Shown here one piece after another: positions 55,840-64,000 of a stretch of DNA of 64,000 nucleotides (position 1 is the first letter of the stretch; each line of letters starts with the position of its first letter). This DNA is from Pirellulales bacterium (GTDB taxonomy: Bacteria > Planctomycetota > Planctomycetia > Pirellulales > JAEUIK01), in contig JAIBBY010000010.1 of NCBI GenBank assembly GCA_019694455.1, forward strand, positions 40,510 through 104,509, given 5' to 3'. The notes under the pieces were generated by a model, which worked only from the letters and a program-made list of their open reading frames with translations, was not told where the DNA came from and did not search any database. The position numbers and the translations under genes are program-made.

Positions 55840-57390
55840 CTAACCAGTCTGGGGCGCGGCGCGCAAGCGGTCTCGCTTCACGTACTGGTAGTGGACGATG
55901 ATGACCGCCGAAATGGCGAACAACAGCGCGTAGTAGACGCTGAACGCGAACTCGTTCCACGCGCTGAGTGGCCCGGTGACAAGCTGCGCGAGGACGTTTT
56001 GCAGGACGAGCGCGAGCCACGTCAGGCCGTAGGCGCGGGGAAACAGGTCGCCGCGAAAGCTTCTCGGCAAGGGGCGCCACAGTATCCAGCCGCAGATGGC
56101 CAATAAGATCAGCAGGTAGAGGGGCCCCAAGACCTGCCACAGCAGCCGGCTCCAATATTCCTCGTTGCCGAGATAGATGTTGCACCAACCTTTGAGGCCG
56201 CTGCGCAGCGACAGCCCCAGTCCGAGCAGCAGACCCAGGTAGAGGCCGAATCGCTCCAGATTGGGATCGCCAGCGGCGGTCAGTTCACTTTCAGTCGCTC
56301 CGCGCCGCCGCAGATAGTAGGCCACGCCAAACAACATGACCACGCCGACGTACCACGGTCCCCAGGCGCCCCCCATCTCGAGCATCAGCACTGCCATCAG
56401 TGAGGCCAGTCCCAGAAAGACCAGCAGCCACTCCAGATTGGGGCCCTCGATCACGCGCCGGGCTCGCCATGCGGACTGCTCCGTGGCCGGCATGGGGCGG
56501 TTCACCAAGAAGTACGCCAGCCCGTAGGCAATGCCAATACTGACGCCGGCCGACGACTCCCAGCAACGCCACCAGTTGAAGTTGGCGCCGCTCCACACGT
56601 CGGGCGCCCATTTCCAATTTTGCAATAGCGCCCAGCCGACGCCGTTGACCATGCCCACCGTCGCGATCAGCGACACGTTCTTCCAGTCACGGCGCAACAG
56701 TTCGTACAACAGCAGCCCGAGATATAGCCCCAGATGCAACATGGCCGATCCGCTGTCGTTGATCAGCCGCCGTAGATTGGGATTGTGTTCCAGATCGCGG
56801 TAGCGGGCTTCTAGCGAGTCATACATCGGCAGGAAGATTCCCGGATATTTGTCGAAGAGCAACTTCGCCAATAGCGCGCCGCCAATTCCGCACGCCACTC
56901 GCAGCGCCCAGTGCCATGCCCGGGTTTCACGGAGCGAAGCGGTCCAGGCCAGGAGGCACGCGCCGACGCCGGCCCACGGCACTCCGGCAATGAACAGCCA
57001 AACAAAGCCATACATCCGCGAGATCGGCACGAACTCTCCGCGCGCGAAATTGGTTTGCAGTTTGCCTTCGAAAAAGCTGGGCCACTGCATCCAGCCGCGC
57101 GCCCCAGAGATGCCAACGCCGACGGTGAGCGCGAGCACGATCCAGCCCGAACTATACCGCCGCGACTGCTGCCGGGCGGGATCGCGGGCGATGAACCACC
57201 ACGCCGTTCCCCAGAGCACGCCGGCGAAGACGCAACCGGCCGAGGCGCCATAGCCCGAACTGCCGCGCACCGCCCAGGTCATGCCGCCTAGCGCGGCGAA
57301 CAGCAAGGTGGGCAGCACCAGATCGTGGACCCAATCAGGTTGGTTTTGACGGCGCACGCGATTCGGCTCGGCAGGCAACAGGGAAGGCAT
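55840..57390 (-). CDS. Hypothetical polytopic membrane protein
   Basis: A 516-residue protein with about 11 hydrophobic segments (for example LVLPTLLFAALGGMTWAV, WIVLALTVGVGIS, LASLMAVLMLEMG, LLWQVLGPLYLLILLAICGWIL, FSVYYALLFAISAVIIVHY). Conserved-looking loops include RGSSGYGASAGCVFAG and NWKWAPDVWSGANFNWWRCWESSAG. I do not recognise the family. It converges on msrB with a four-base gap and shares no obvious partner. Confidence 0.75.
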   Translation of the reverse strand: MPSLLPAEPNRVRRQNQPDWVHDLVLPTLLFAALGGMTWAVRGSSGYGASAGCVFAGVLWGTAWWFIARDPARQQSRRYSSGWIVLALTVGVGISGARGWMQWPSFFEGKLQTNFARGEFVPISRMYGFVWLFIAGVPWAGVGACLLAWTASLRETRAWHWALRVACGIGGALLAKLLFDKYPGIFLPMYDSLEARYRDLEHNPNLRRLINDSGSAMLHLGLYLGLLLYELLRRDWKNVSLIATVGMVNGVGWALLQNWKWAPDVWSGANFNWWRCWESSAGVSIGIAYGLAYFLVNRPMPATEQSAWRARRVIEGPNLEWLLVFLGLASLMAVLMLEMGGAWGPWYVGVVMLFGVAYYLRRRGATESELTAAGDPNLERFGLYLGLLLGLGLSLRSGLKGWCNIYLGNEEYWSRLLWQVLGPLYLLILLAICGWILWRPLPRSFRGDLFPRAYGLTWLALVLQNVLAQLVTGPLSAWNEFAFSVYYALLFAISAVIIVHYQYVKRDRLRAAPQTG

Positions 57391-57444
57391 AAGCAGCCCA
57401 TGAGCCTACGCGTTGATTGGGCGCGAGGGAATATGCCGATCGAG

Positions 57445-59097
57445 TCATGCGGCGCGGCGCACCGCAACCGCGTCGCAGCGCTGGGCGAGCCAGGCTAAGA
57501 ATAGCCCACTGGGCTGACAGCTCGCGCCGTGGGCGACCTCGATGCAATGGACCTGATCGCAACCGGCGGCCAGCCACTGGGCCGGCTCCGCGCGATCGAA
57601 CCAGCGCTCCCACGGCTGGTGGTGCGACAGCGCGCGGAAGGCGCGATTCTTGTCGATGACGATGATTCGGCCTCCGGGTCGTGTGACGCGCACCAGTTCG
57701 GCAACTGCGCGCCGAGCGTCGAGCGCGTGTTCGACCGCCTCCACGGAGAAAACGGCGTCGAATTCGCCGGCTTCCGCCGGAATGCGAAGCAAACCTCCGG
57801 CGCGGGCCTCCACTTCCTTTGGCAAGGACGCCAGCAACCGGTGCGACGGATCGATGCCGGTGAATCGAAGATTCGGAAACCACCGCGCCAGCCAATGCAG
57901 ATAGCGGCCGCTGCCGCAGCCAACATCCGCAACGCGACTGCCCGCTGGCAAGGTCGCTAATAATGCCGCCACCGCGCGCAGCCGACCATCCGCGGGATCG
58001 ATCGCCTGCGGCAGGTCGGGCGTGACGCATTCAAAACAGGTCTCGACCTGCGCATGCACGGCATCGAGGTAACAGGTGACGGCCCAGGCCGAGGCAGGCT
58101 CAGCACGCCGCCAGCCAGGCGCGCGGCGGGCAATCAGGCCACCATCGACTTGTTGATGTCGACTGATCCAGCCGATGGCGCGGTGGGCGCGATCGGTCTC
58201 GCCCAGGCGAAGCCAAAGTGTGGCCAGGCGTGCCAAGCCAGCGAGCGAGACTTCGCGCGAGCCAAGACGATCGGGCACGGCGCCGGTCGGCCGCTGGCTG
58301 GCAGTTGGCAATCGCAAGAGATCGCGAGCGAGTTGTTCGTCTCCGCAGGCGAGCGCTCCCTCGGCCTGCGCCGCCAGCATGCGCAGCGGCGCGCCCCATG
58401 CGACACGCGCTTGCCGCTGGTGCGCGCTGAGCAACGAGCGGGCCGCCTGCATGTATTCCGGCGCTTGCCAGTGTTCCGCCGCGGCCACGAGCGCCGGCAG
58501 GTAGGCCAGGTGCATGGCGGCGCCTGCCCAGCGCTCGAGCGAGGCATGGGACTGCGGCGCGTGGATGCGTCCGTGGTAGTCGATATGGTCGGCCAGAAAG
58601 TCGCAGGCGCGCCGGGCCGCGAAGGTATGGCGGCGATCGGAGGGCAGGTGCGCGAGCCACCCCTGCGCGGCGAGCGCGGTGTTCCAGAGCGACGTGGCCT
58701 GTCGGTTGCCGTCGGGCAGCGAGCCGTCGGCAAGCTGTATGTCCATCAGCCAGTCGGCCAATCGGGCCGCCAGGGCTTCGCGGCCAAAACGAGACGCAGT
58801 GGCGAGGATCGCTCCCGCCAGCCCCGAGCATGGCGCCCCGCCAGGCGTAGCGGCGCTGCCGTACTGGGCGACGTGACGTTCCAGCCAATCGAGCGCACGC
58901 TCGGTGGACGAATCCGGGGATTGGGGTCTGGCGAATTGAGCGTAGTGCCGAGCGCGGCGCTGGGCCGCGTCGACCAGTCGCGGCCAGAAGGGAAGGGACT
59001 CGCCGCCGTGTTCCAACACCTGCGCGGCGGCGCGTGGGGCGTGGCCCATCTGCGTTCGCCAAGGGCGTCGCAACCAATGCGGGTACATGGTGGGCAT
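57445..59097 (-). CDS. Alpha/alpha-toroid to class I methyltransferase fusion
   Basis: A 550-residue two-domain protein. Residues about 50-345 look like an alpha/alpha toroid of the prenyltransferase/terpene-cyclase or glycoside-hydrolase type (LADWLMDIQLADGSLPDGN, RHQQVDGGLIARRAPG; QLADGSLP resembles QxxDGSW repeats). Residues about 375-550 are a class I SAM methyltransferase: VADVGCGSG (389-397), FTGIDPSHRLLASLP, FDAVFSVEAVEHALDARRAV and GGRIIVIDKNR. No signal peptide. Such a fusion suggests methylation of a polymer or lipid that the toroid binds. The frame could start a few codons later. Confidence 0.75.
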   Translation of the reverse strand: MPTMYPHWLRRPWRTQMGHAPRAAAQVLEHGGESLPFWPRLVDAAQRRARHYAQFARPQSPDSSTERALDWLERHVAQYGSAATPGGAPCSGLAGAILATASRFGREALAARLADWLMDIQLADGSLPDGNRQATSLWNTALAAQGWLAHLPSDRRHTFAARRACDFLADHIDYHGRIHAPQSHASLERWAGAAMHLAYLPALVAAAEHWQAPEYMQAARSLLSAHQRQARVAWGAPLRMLAAQAEGALACGDEQLARDLLRLPTASQRPTGAVPDRLGSREVSLAGLARLATLWLRLGETDRAHRAIGWISRHQQVDGGLIARRAPGWRRAEPASAWAVTCYLDAVHAQVETCFECVTPDLPQAIDPADGRLRAVAALLATLPAGSRVADVGCGSGRYLHWLARWFPNLRFTGIDPSHRLLASLPKEVEARAGGLLRIPAEAGEFDAVFSVEAVEHALDARRAVAELVRVTRPGGRIIVIDKNRAFRALSHHQPWERWFDRAEPAQWLAAGCDQVHCIEVAHGASCQPSGLFLAWLAQRCDAVAVRRAA

Positions 59098-59221
59098 GGC
59101 GTCGTGTCCTTGCCGGGGTGGTTCGCCATCCTTGGCGGCCGAGGGGCGATTATCCGCAAGCGAGGGCGGCCGTCCAACGTCAATCGGCCGGTGCTAGCTG
59201 CGAATGGCAGTCGCCAGATGC

Positions 59222-59227
59222 TAGAAT
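59222..59227 (+). promoter_or_regulatory. Candidate -10 box for the cutA operon
   Basis: TAGAAT at 59222-59227 only nine bases before ATG 59237, implying a leader of two or three bases or a leaderless mRNA. Confidence 0.35.
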
Positions 59228-59236
59228 CAAGCCGCT

Positions 59237-59557
59237 ATGAGCGACTATCTACAGGTCGTGACCACCACTGCCAGCCACGAGATGGCACAATCCATAGCGC
59301 GAGCCTTGGTCCAGCGCCGATTGGCGGCCTGCGTGCAGGTATCGGGACCGATCGATAGCGTCTACCGCTGGCAAGACCAAATCGAGTCGAGCCAAGAGTG
59401 GATTTGCACTGCCAAGACGCGGGCGGACCGCTTTGGCGAAGTTGAGCGGACCATTCACGAGTTGCACAGCTACGACACGCCGGAAATTATTGCCGTGCCG
59501 ATCGTGGCCGGCAGCGCTGATTATCTGGCCTGGCTCGACGCGCAGGTGCGGATGTGA
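59237..59557 (+). CDS. cutA: CutA1-type divalent cation tolerance protein
   Basis: A 106-residue trimeric CutA1 protein, linked to copper and divalent metal tolerance, function still unclear. Visible: VVTTTASHEMAQSIARALVQRRLAACVQVS, DSVYRWQDQIESSQEWICTAKT and YDTPEIIAVPIVAGSADYLAWL. It is the first gene of a tight three-gene run with overlapping start and stop codons. Confidence 0.95.
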   Translation: MSDYLQVVTTTASHEMAQSIARALVQRRLAACVQVSGPIDSVYRWQDQIESSQEWICTAKTRADRFGEVERTIHELHSYDTPEIIAVPIVAGSADYLAWLDAQVRM

Positions 59558-60045
59558 TGTACCGATTTTTCGCCACCATCCACGCGCGACCCGCCGAGGC
59601 CACGCCCGCCGCGGTAATTGAACTGGAAGGCAACACGTATCGCACACTGCATATTCCGCCGCCGCTGTTGAGCCAGCCGTTTGAACGCGACTTCGAGTCG
59701 GTCATCGAGGCCGTTTGTGACTGGGAGCGGATGTTTGTCGAACCGGATGGCTCGTTTGTCTGGGTGTCGTCGGCCGGGGCGCCGGCGTGGCAACTGGATG
59801 GCAATCTGTACGATCGCAACGAGCTGTTATTGTTCGTCGATGTGAAGGGAGCTTGCCCTGTCGAAGAGTTTGATCGATTCCTGGGCGCGCTCGGCTGGCC
59901 AGCGACGCCGCTTATGTTTCAACTGACGCGCGAGGCGGTTTTTCTGGACGAAGCCGAGTTCCGCCGTTGGGCCGCCCGGCGCGAGCCAGATAAGACCGAC
60001 GCCACAGACGCATCGTCGCAGGCCTCGTCCGCGAGGCGGCCATGA
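59557..60045 (+). CDS. Hypothetical protein in the cutA operon
   Basis: A 162-residue soluble protein whose ATG overlaps the last base of the cutA stop. I do not recognise a family. Sequence features: VIELEGNTYRTLHIPPPLL, DWERMFVEPDGSFVWVSS, WQLDGNLYDRNELLLFVDVKG. The C terminus is hydrophilic (KTDATDASSQASSA). The tight coupling with cutA and the MBL gene suggests a shared role, but nothing in it tells which. Confidence 0.72.
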   Translation: MYRFFATIHARPAEATPAAVIELEGNTYRTLHIPPPLLSQPFERDFESVIEAVCDWERMFVEPDGSFVWVSSAGAPAWQLDGNLYDRNELLLFVDVKGACPVEEFDRFLGALGWPATPLMFQLTREAVFLDEAEFRRWAARREPDKTDATDASSQASSARRP

Positions 60046-60785
60046 AGCTGATCTTGCTCGGCACCACGGGCTATCATCCCAACGATCGACGGCAGACCGC
60101 CTGCCTCATGCTGCCGGAAGTGGGGATACTGCTCGATGCCGGTACGGCGCTCTACCGGGCGCGCGATTATCTGGCCACGCCCGAGCTGGATATTTTTCTC
60201 ACGCACGCGCATCTTGATCATATCGTCGGCGTCACGTTTTTGTTTGATGTGTTCTTCGAGCGATCCATCGAGCGCTGCACCGTGCATGGCGCCGCGGAAC
60301 ATCTGGCCGCGGTGCGCGAGCATCTGCTGGCGCCGGCGCTCTTTCCCGCCGCGCCGCCGTGCGACTACGCCGTGCTTGCTAGCCCCACGGTACGGCTTGC
60401 TTCGGGGGGGCGGCTGACTCATTTTTTGCTCGACCATCCCGGAGGCGCGGTTGGGTATCGACTGGATTGGCCCGGCCATTCGCTGGCCTATGTCACCGAC
60501 ACCACCGCACGGGCCGACGCGCCGTATGTCGATCAACTGCGGGGCGTCGATCTGTTGGTGCATGAGTGCTATTTTCCCGACGAACAGCGGGAATGGGCGG
60601 AAACAACCGGGCACAGCCATACCTCCGCGGTGGCCGAGTTGGCGCGCGCGGCCGGAGTGGGACGGCTGGTGCTGGTGCATGTGAATCCACTTTCGGAAGC
60701 GGATGACCCGATTGGCCTGGCGGCGGCGCGACGGATCTTTCCGCGCGTCGAGATTGGCGAGGACCGAATGGAGTTGGATTTTTAA
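60042..60785 (+). CDS. MBL-fold metallo-hydrolase (RNase Z-like group)
   Basis: A 247-residue metallo-beta-lactamase-fold hydrolase. Start MKLILLGTTGYHPNDRRQTACLML; zinc motif THAHLDHIVG (HxHxDH); VDLLVHECYFPD with the third ligand region; GHSHTSAVAELARAAGVGRLVLVHVNPL. The pattern fits the RNase Z/arylsulfatase-like branch; the flexible exosite arm of tRNase Z is not evident. Its ATG overlaps the preceding stop by four bases. It converges with the GT4 gene. Confidence 0.88.
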   Translation: MKLILLGTTGYHPNDRRQTACLMLPEVGILLDAGTALYRARDYLATPELDIFLTHAHLDHIVGVTFLFDVFFERSIERCTVHGAAEHLAAVREHLLAPALFPAAPPCDYAVLASPTVRLASGGRLTHFLLDHPGGAVGYRLDWPGHSLAYVTDTTARADAPYVDQLRGVDLLVHECYFPDEQREWAETTGHSHTSAVAELARAAGVGRLVLVHVNPLSEADDPIGLAAARRIFPRVEIGEDRMELDF

Positions 60786-62035
60786 CGCCGCGAGCGACGG
60801 AGTTCATTTGCGCGGTTGAGCGCCGCGATCACGTTGTCCATGTAGGTGTTGATGTTGTAGCGGTGGTCGATGATCCAGCGTGAATGCTCACCCATGCGGC
60901 GCAAGCGATCTGGGTCGGCCAGCATTTCGTCGAGCTGGCTGGTAAGCTGCGCCACGTTGCCGACTTCGAGGATAAAGCCGTTCTGGCCCTGCTCGATGAG
61001 ATCGACTTCGCAGCCATCGGCCTGAGTGGCAATGAGCGGCAGCCCGTGCGCCATGGCCTCCGAGATACTCAGGCCCCCCAGGCCGGGCAGCACGAAGAGA
61101 TCGCCCAGCAGAAAATAAGCCGACGCGTTTTCGATTTGTTCACCGGCGAAGATCACATCGGCGCCGCGCTGGCGACAGTACTGTTCTAGCGCGGCGCGAT
61201 GCGGGCCATCGCCCACGAACATCACGCGCACATCGGGATACTTGGGCCGCAGCGTCAGGTAGGCTTCGACCAGATCCTCGAGCCGCTTTGAAGGGTACAT
61301 TGCTCCGACGTAAAGCAGCACCCGCTTGTCTTCCAAATCAAATTTTCGGCGCAGTTCGTGGGCCATGGTCTCAAAGCGCGGAATGCGCGCGAGGACGGCA
61401 TCGGTGTCAACACAGTTCACTGCGCGAAACTGCCGATCCTTCGGATAACCCATACGGTCAAAATAGGCCAGCGCCAGAGAGCTATAGCCCAGGTACACCG
61501 CTGCTCTCTGCTCCTGAAACTTCATCAGTCCGCGCCACATGCGCAGGGGCAGCGACACCCGACTTTCGGGTTGCAAATCGCCAAGTGTCCACCAAACGTA
61601 GGGAGTTCCGGTCAACGCGGAAAAGAGCCAAACCTGAATATTGTTGATCAGGTTGCTCCCCCCTTCGGCCAGGATCACGTCCGGGCGGTAGCGCAATAGA
61701 TGAAACAACAGGGTTGGACAAATCGGGATGCCCACATGGTCTCCCTTTCGCGACAAGTTGAGGCGAATGGTCGACAACTGGCAATGGTCGACACCACTCA
61801 AGTCCTTGGCGTTCACGGCTTTGGTGCCGGGAAAGTCGCCTCCGTGAAACGCGCGGAACCGGCCATTTAGGTAGCTGGTAAGTCGTCGAAAGACAGGCAC
61901 CCGCCAAAACTGCAACACGCGATAGGTGAGAGCTACGCGCAGTTGAGATAGATTCTGACGTTGGTCGGCAGGCGCGGCCGAATTGCTGGATTCGCTGGAC
62001 GGCAAAGCTGATGCAGATTGCATGTTGTCTGTCAT
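60782..62035 (-). CDS. Glycosyltransferase, GT4-like
   Basis: A 417-residue group 1 glycosyltransferase. Start MTDNMQSASALP chosen; the frame upstream encodes an Arg-rich stretch of no known kind. Visible: LEDKRVLLYVGAMYPSKRLEDLVEAYL, VRVMFVGDGPHRAALEQYC, VLPGLGGLSISEAMAHGLPLIATQADG, which is the EX7E-like donor region. It is divergent from an O-antigen ligase-like gene, giving a polysaccharide locus. The N-terminal acceptor domain begins RVLQFWRVPVFRRLTSYLNG. Confidence 0.9.
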   Translation of the reverse strand: MTDNMQSASALPSSESSNSAAPADQRQNLSQLRVALTYRVLQFWRVPVFRRLTSYLNGRFRAFHGGDFPGTKAVNAKDLSGVDHCQLSTIRLNLSRKGDHVGIPICPTLLFHLLRYRPDVILAEGGSNLINNIQVWLFSALTGTPYVWWTLGDLQPESRVSLPLRMWRGLMKFQEQRAAVYLGYSSLALAYFDRMGYPKDRQFRAVNCVDTDAVLARIPRFETMAHELRRKFDLEDKRVLLYVGAMYPSKRLEDLVEAYLTLRPKYPDVRVMFVGDGPHRAALEQYCRQRGADVIFAGEQIENASAYFLLGDLFVLPGLGGLSISEAMAHGLPLIATQADGCEVDLIEQGQNGFILEVGNVAQLTSQLDEMLADPDRLRRMGEHSRWIIDHRYNINTYMDNVIAALNRANELRRSRR

Positions 62036-62348
62036 TAGAAAGGTGAGAAAAGCGCAAATCGCTGGCGGAGTTGATTTTCCATCGTAGCCCCCAGAAACTC
62101 GCCGCCAAAGTCGCCTGTATCGCCTATACTTGGTGCGAAAGGCATTGCGCGACCGGCGCAGCCGGCGCATCCGGTCCCGGTCGGCGCCGATTGGCGGCGG
62201 CAAAGTAGTCGGGCCATTCTACTGGTCGCATGATTCGCTTACGATGAATCTTGGTCATTTTCTCGCGCGTTGCCGCTTAGTCGATTTGTCCCGATCGTCT
62301 GCTGGCAATGTCGTTCGCCGCCATTAACGCTCTTTCGGAACCACAGTC

Positions 62349-63722
62349 GTGAATGTCGACGTCCAGGCTCGTAACAACGACCTGATAGGACGAATCACCC
62401 GGTTGGCGGAGACGGCCGGTCCGATCTGGATCATGATCGGCCTGTTGGCGGTCTTTGCGCTGGTGACCATGGCGCTATTCGGCCGCCGGCGCGAGTTGAT
62501 GTTCCTCTTGATCGTGGCCACGACCTTTTCGGGCGCCATGTGGTCCGCAGTCGACTCCGGCAGCACCTTGTTGCGCTGGACCATCTTGATTTTGCTGGCG
62601 TTCAACTGCCTGCGACTGAATGTCTACTTCGGCACGCCGATGTTGCTGTTTCTGCTCTATGGCATCATTGGCATTAGCATGATCCCTCTGTCCGACGTGA
62701 TCGTCTGGTCAATCCAGACGGGGGGGCTGCTTCTGCTTACGATGGCGGCCGCCATCGCACTGTCGGACGTGATGGTGACTCCCGCTGACTTGAGACGCAT
62801 CCTCTACCTTTACCTGATAGCGGCCTCCGGCTGGTTTGTGCTGGGCATGTTGACGCTACGCCAACTGGTTGCCGCCGGAAACGACGTGGGGCGGCAATCG
62901 GGCGTGATCACCTCGGCGCCGCTGTTCGTCATCACCGGCGGTTTGCTGTTGGTCATCGCGGTCTGGGGAACGCTCTGTAGCAAGCGCTGGTGGGGCAAGG
63001 CAATCTGTGGCGCGCTGGCCATGTCGCTCGTGGCCCTGCTATTGGCCAGCGGACAACGCACTGGCACCTTTGCCGGCATGCTCGGCTGCCTGCCGATGCT
63101 GATCCGCAAGCGGGCGAGCAACCTCATCTTCGTGGTTGCCGCGGCCGCCATGGTCGTGGCGCTGGCGTTTGGTCTGGCGACCGCCAATAAGAAGCAGGTC
63201 GACTTTCTCAAGAAACGATACTTCTCGTCCAGCACCACCGGCCGCACCGAAATCTGGGCCAACGCCATTCACGAGTGCATGAAGAACCCGATGGTTGGCC
63301 ACGGCCATGGCAGCGATCGCGAGTTCGCCATCAAGTACGCGCGTCCCACTCACAATTCTTTGTTGGCGGTTTGGTACGCGACGGGGATTTTTGGATTGAT
63401 TGTCTATCTTGCCGCCTTTGGGGTGGCGGCCTGGCAGGCGTTTGCCGTCATGCGCAAATCGCGCGATCCTGACATGCGCGATCTGGGACGCGTGCTATTG
63501 GGGCTGTTGATCGCGGTGTTCGCGGCCGGCATGTTCGAAACGGCCAACTCGCCCAGCAACTTCTCTACGATCACATTGACCATTGTCTTCGTGATGGTGG
63601 GTCGGCTGTGGATCATGCACCGCGAACAGGCGCAAACTGTCCCCGCCGTGCGCTACGTTTGGGTTCCGCTGACGCCCGGCGCTAGCGGCGGTGGACTGCG
63701 GCCGATGCCCGGCGGCGCTTGA
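62349..63722 (+). CDS. O-antigen ligase/polymerase-like membrane protein
   Basis: A 457-residue protein with about eleven hydrophobic segments, of the Wzy/WaaL-like group. It starts at GTG 62349 (NVDVQARNNDLIGRI). The Wzy_C signature is visible: the periplasmic loop with SSTTGRTEIWANAIHECM, KNPMVGHGHGSDREF and HNSLLAVWYATGIFG. Such proteins polymerise or ligate glycan repeat units on undecaprenyl lipid. It is followed by a probable heparinase-like gene 65 bases on, in the same direction. Confidence 0.85.
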   Translation: MNVDVQARNNDLIGRITRLAETAGPIWIMIGLLAVFALVTMALFGRRRELMFLLIVATTFSGAMWSAVDSGSTLLRWTILILLAFNCLRLNVYFGTPMLLFLLYGIIGISMIPLSDVIVWSIQTGGLLLLTMAAAIALSDVMVTPADLRRILYLYLIAASGWFVLGMLTLRQLVAAGNDVGRQSGVITSAPLFVITGGLLLVIAVWGTLCSKRWWGKAICGALAMSLVALLLASGQRTGTFAGMLGCLPMLIRKRASNLIFVVAAAAMVVALAFGLATANKKQVDFLKKRYFSSSTTGRTEIWANAIHECMKNPMVGHGHGSDREFAIKYARPTHNSLLAVWYATGIFGLIVYLAAFGVAAWQAFAVMRKSRDPDMRDLGRVLLGLLIAVFAAGMFETANSPSNFSTITLTIVFVMVGRLWIMHREQAQTVPAVRYVWVPLTPGASGGGLRPMPGGA

Positions 63723-63787
63723 CCCAGTAGTCGCCAAGCGCCGCCCGTGAATGGGCGGCCTCGATAGACTTTGATTCAACGAGACTG

Positions 63788-64000
63788 ATGTCGCAACCGG
63801 TTGGCAAGCTTCGCATCGCTTACGACTTGTGGCGGCAATACGGCGCGTGGAACTTTGGCTATCGGCTCTATCACGCGGCGGCGCGCCGCGCGGGACTGTT
63901 GGAACGGCGATTTGCCGCCACCACGTGGGAGGCGCGACCGCTGGCGAGTTGGCTGGCCGATCCCAAACTGGCGAGCGCCGATTGGAAAGCGCGTCGGCTG
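63788..64000 (+). CDS. Probable heparinase II/III- or alginate lyase-like protein, N-terminal fragment
   Basis: Only 71 residues lie in the window. ATG 63788 opens MSQPVGKLRIAYDLWRQYGA. The segment NFGYRLYHAARRAGLLERRF resembles the N-terminal helix of heparinase II/III-type proteins in exopolysaccharide loci (RxxYxxRxxxGLLxRRF). The catalytic part is beyond the edge, so the assignment rests on this pattern and the neighbouring ligase. It could also be a different family with a similar N terminus. Confidence 0.45.
   Translation, partial: MSQPVGKLRIAYDLWRQYGAWNFGYRLYHAAARRAGLLERRFAATTWEARPLASWLADPKLASADWKARRL

Overview
The window reads as chromosome of a high-GC planctomycete, most likely Pirellulales-like. 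The markers are a DUF1559 pseudopilin with the H-x9-DG motif, a PVC-type membrane-bound-dehydrogenase/HEAT/cytochrome c protein, a Hanks-type kinase carrying DMG instead of DFG, dockerin and PEP-CTERM surface proteins, an N-terminal LERREVL surface-protein motif, Tat-exported Gfo/Idh/MocA enzymes and tiny Lys/Ala-rich proteins. I see no tRNA, rRNA, CRISPR array, transposase or prophage.

Layout. (1) 1-5346, minus strand: hisE-hisG, an acyl-CoA dehydrogenase with a separate ACAD10/11-type phosphotransferase, a GT4 glycosyltransferase and the start of aspS. (2) 5468-10911: miaA, an SdpI-like membrane protein, a small exported protein running into a palindromic repeat, an EcsC protein, and groES-groEL ended by a strong terminator. 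(3) 11216-19166: a B12-type radical SAM protein between a decayed and an intact copy of a tiny basic-protein gene; hisH; an OmpA lipoprotein; a DEAD-box helicase; an esterase. (4) 19214-26846: a frameshifted beta-helix/dockerin surface protein, a PEP-CTERM protein with HAF-like repeats, a ceramidase-like protein, serC and pyruvate kinase. (5) 26958-36017: exported oxidoreductase, SDR, beta-helix lipoprotein plus diheme cytochrome, metallophosphatase, PepSY-like protein, and DUF1559 pseudopilin with a 12-bp leader hairpin. (6) 36357-44806: Gly-rich RRM protein, DsbD-like reductase with duplicated sensor domains, purM, DegT aminotransferase, GT1 glycosyltransferase, Mrp. (7) 44973-46677: Lys-rich mini-protein, an unexplained GCGC-rich stretch, a CsbD-like/DUF883-like pair. 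(8) 46798-57390: dehydrogenase/HEAT/cytochrome, kinase, acyl-CoA ligase, CYTH protein, MsrB lipoprotein, polytopic membrane protein. (9) 57445-64000: toroid-methyltransferase fusion, cutA-hypothetical-MBL operon, and a polysaccharide locus (GT4, O-antigen ligase-like, probable heparinase-like) running off the end.

Most of the window is housekeeping with planctomycete envelope and secretome genes. The least ordinary items are the duplicated tiny basic gene around the radical SAM gene, the leader-ORF/hairpin arrangement before the Lys-rich mini-gene and its GCGC-rich flank, a terminator-like hairpin inside the signal-peptide codons of the diheme cytochrome, the toroid-methyltransferase fusion, and the dockerin-protein frameshift. 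No convincing new multi-gene system is evident; these are leads. All functional assignments come from reading motifs and family resemblance by eye, without database searches.
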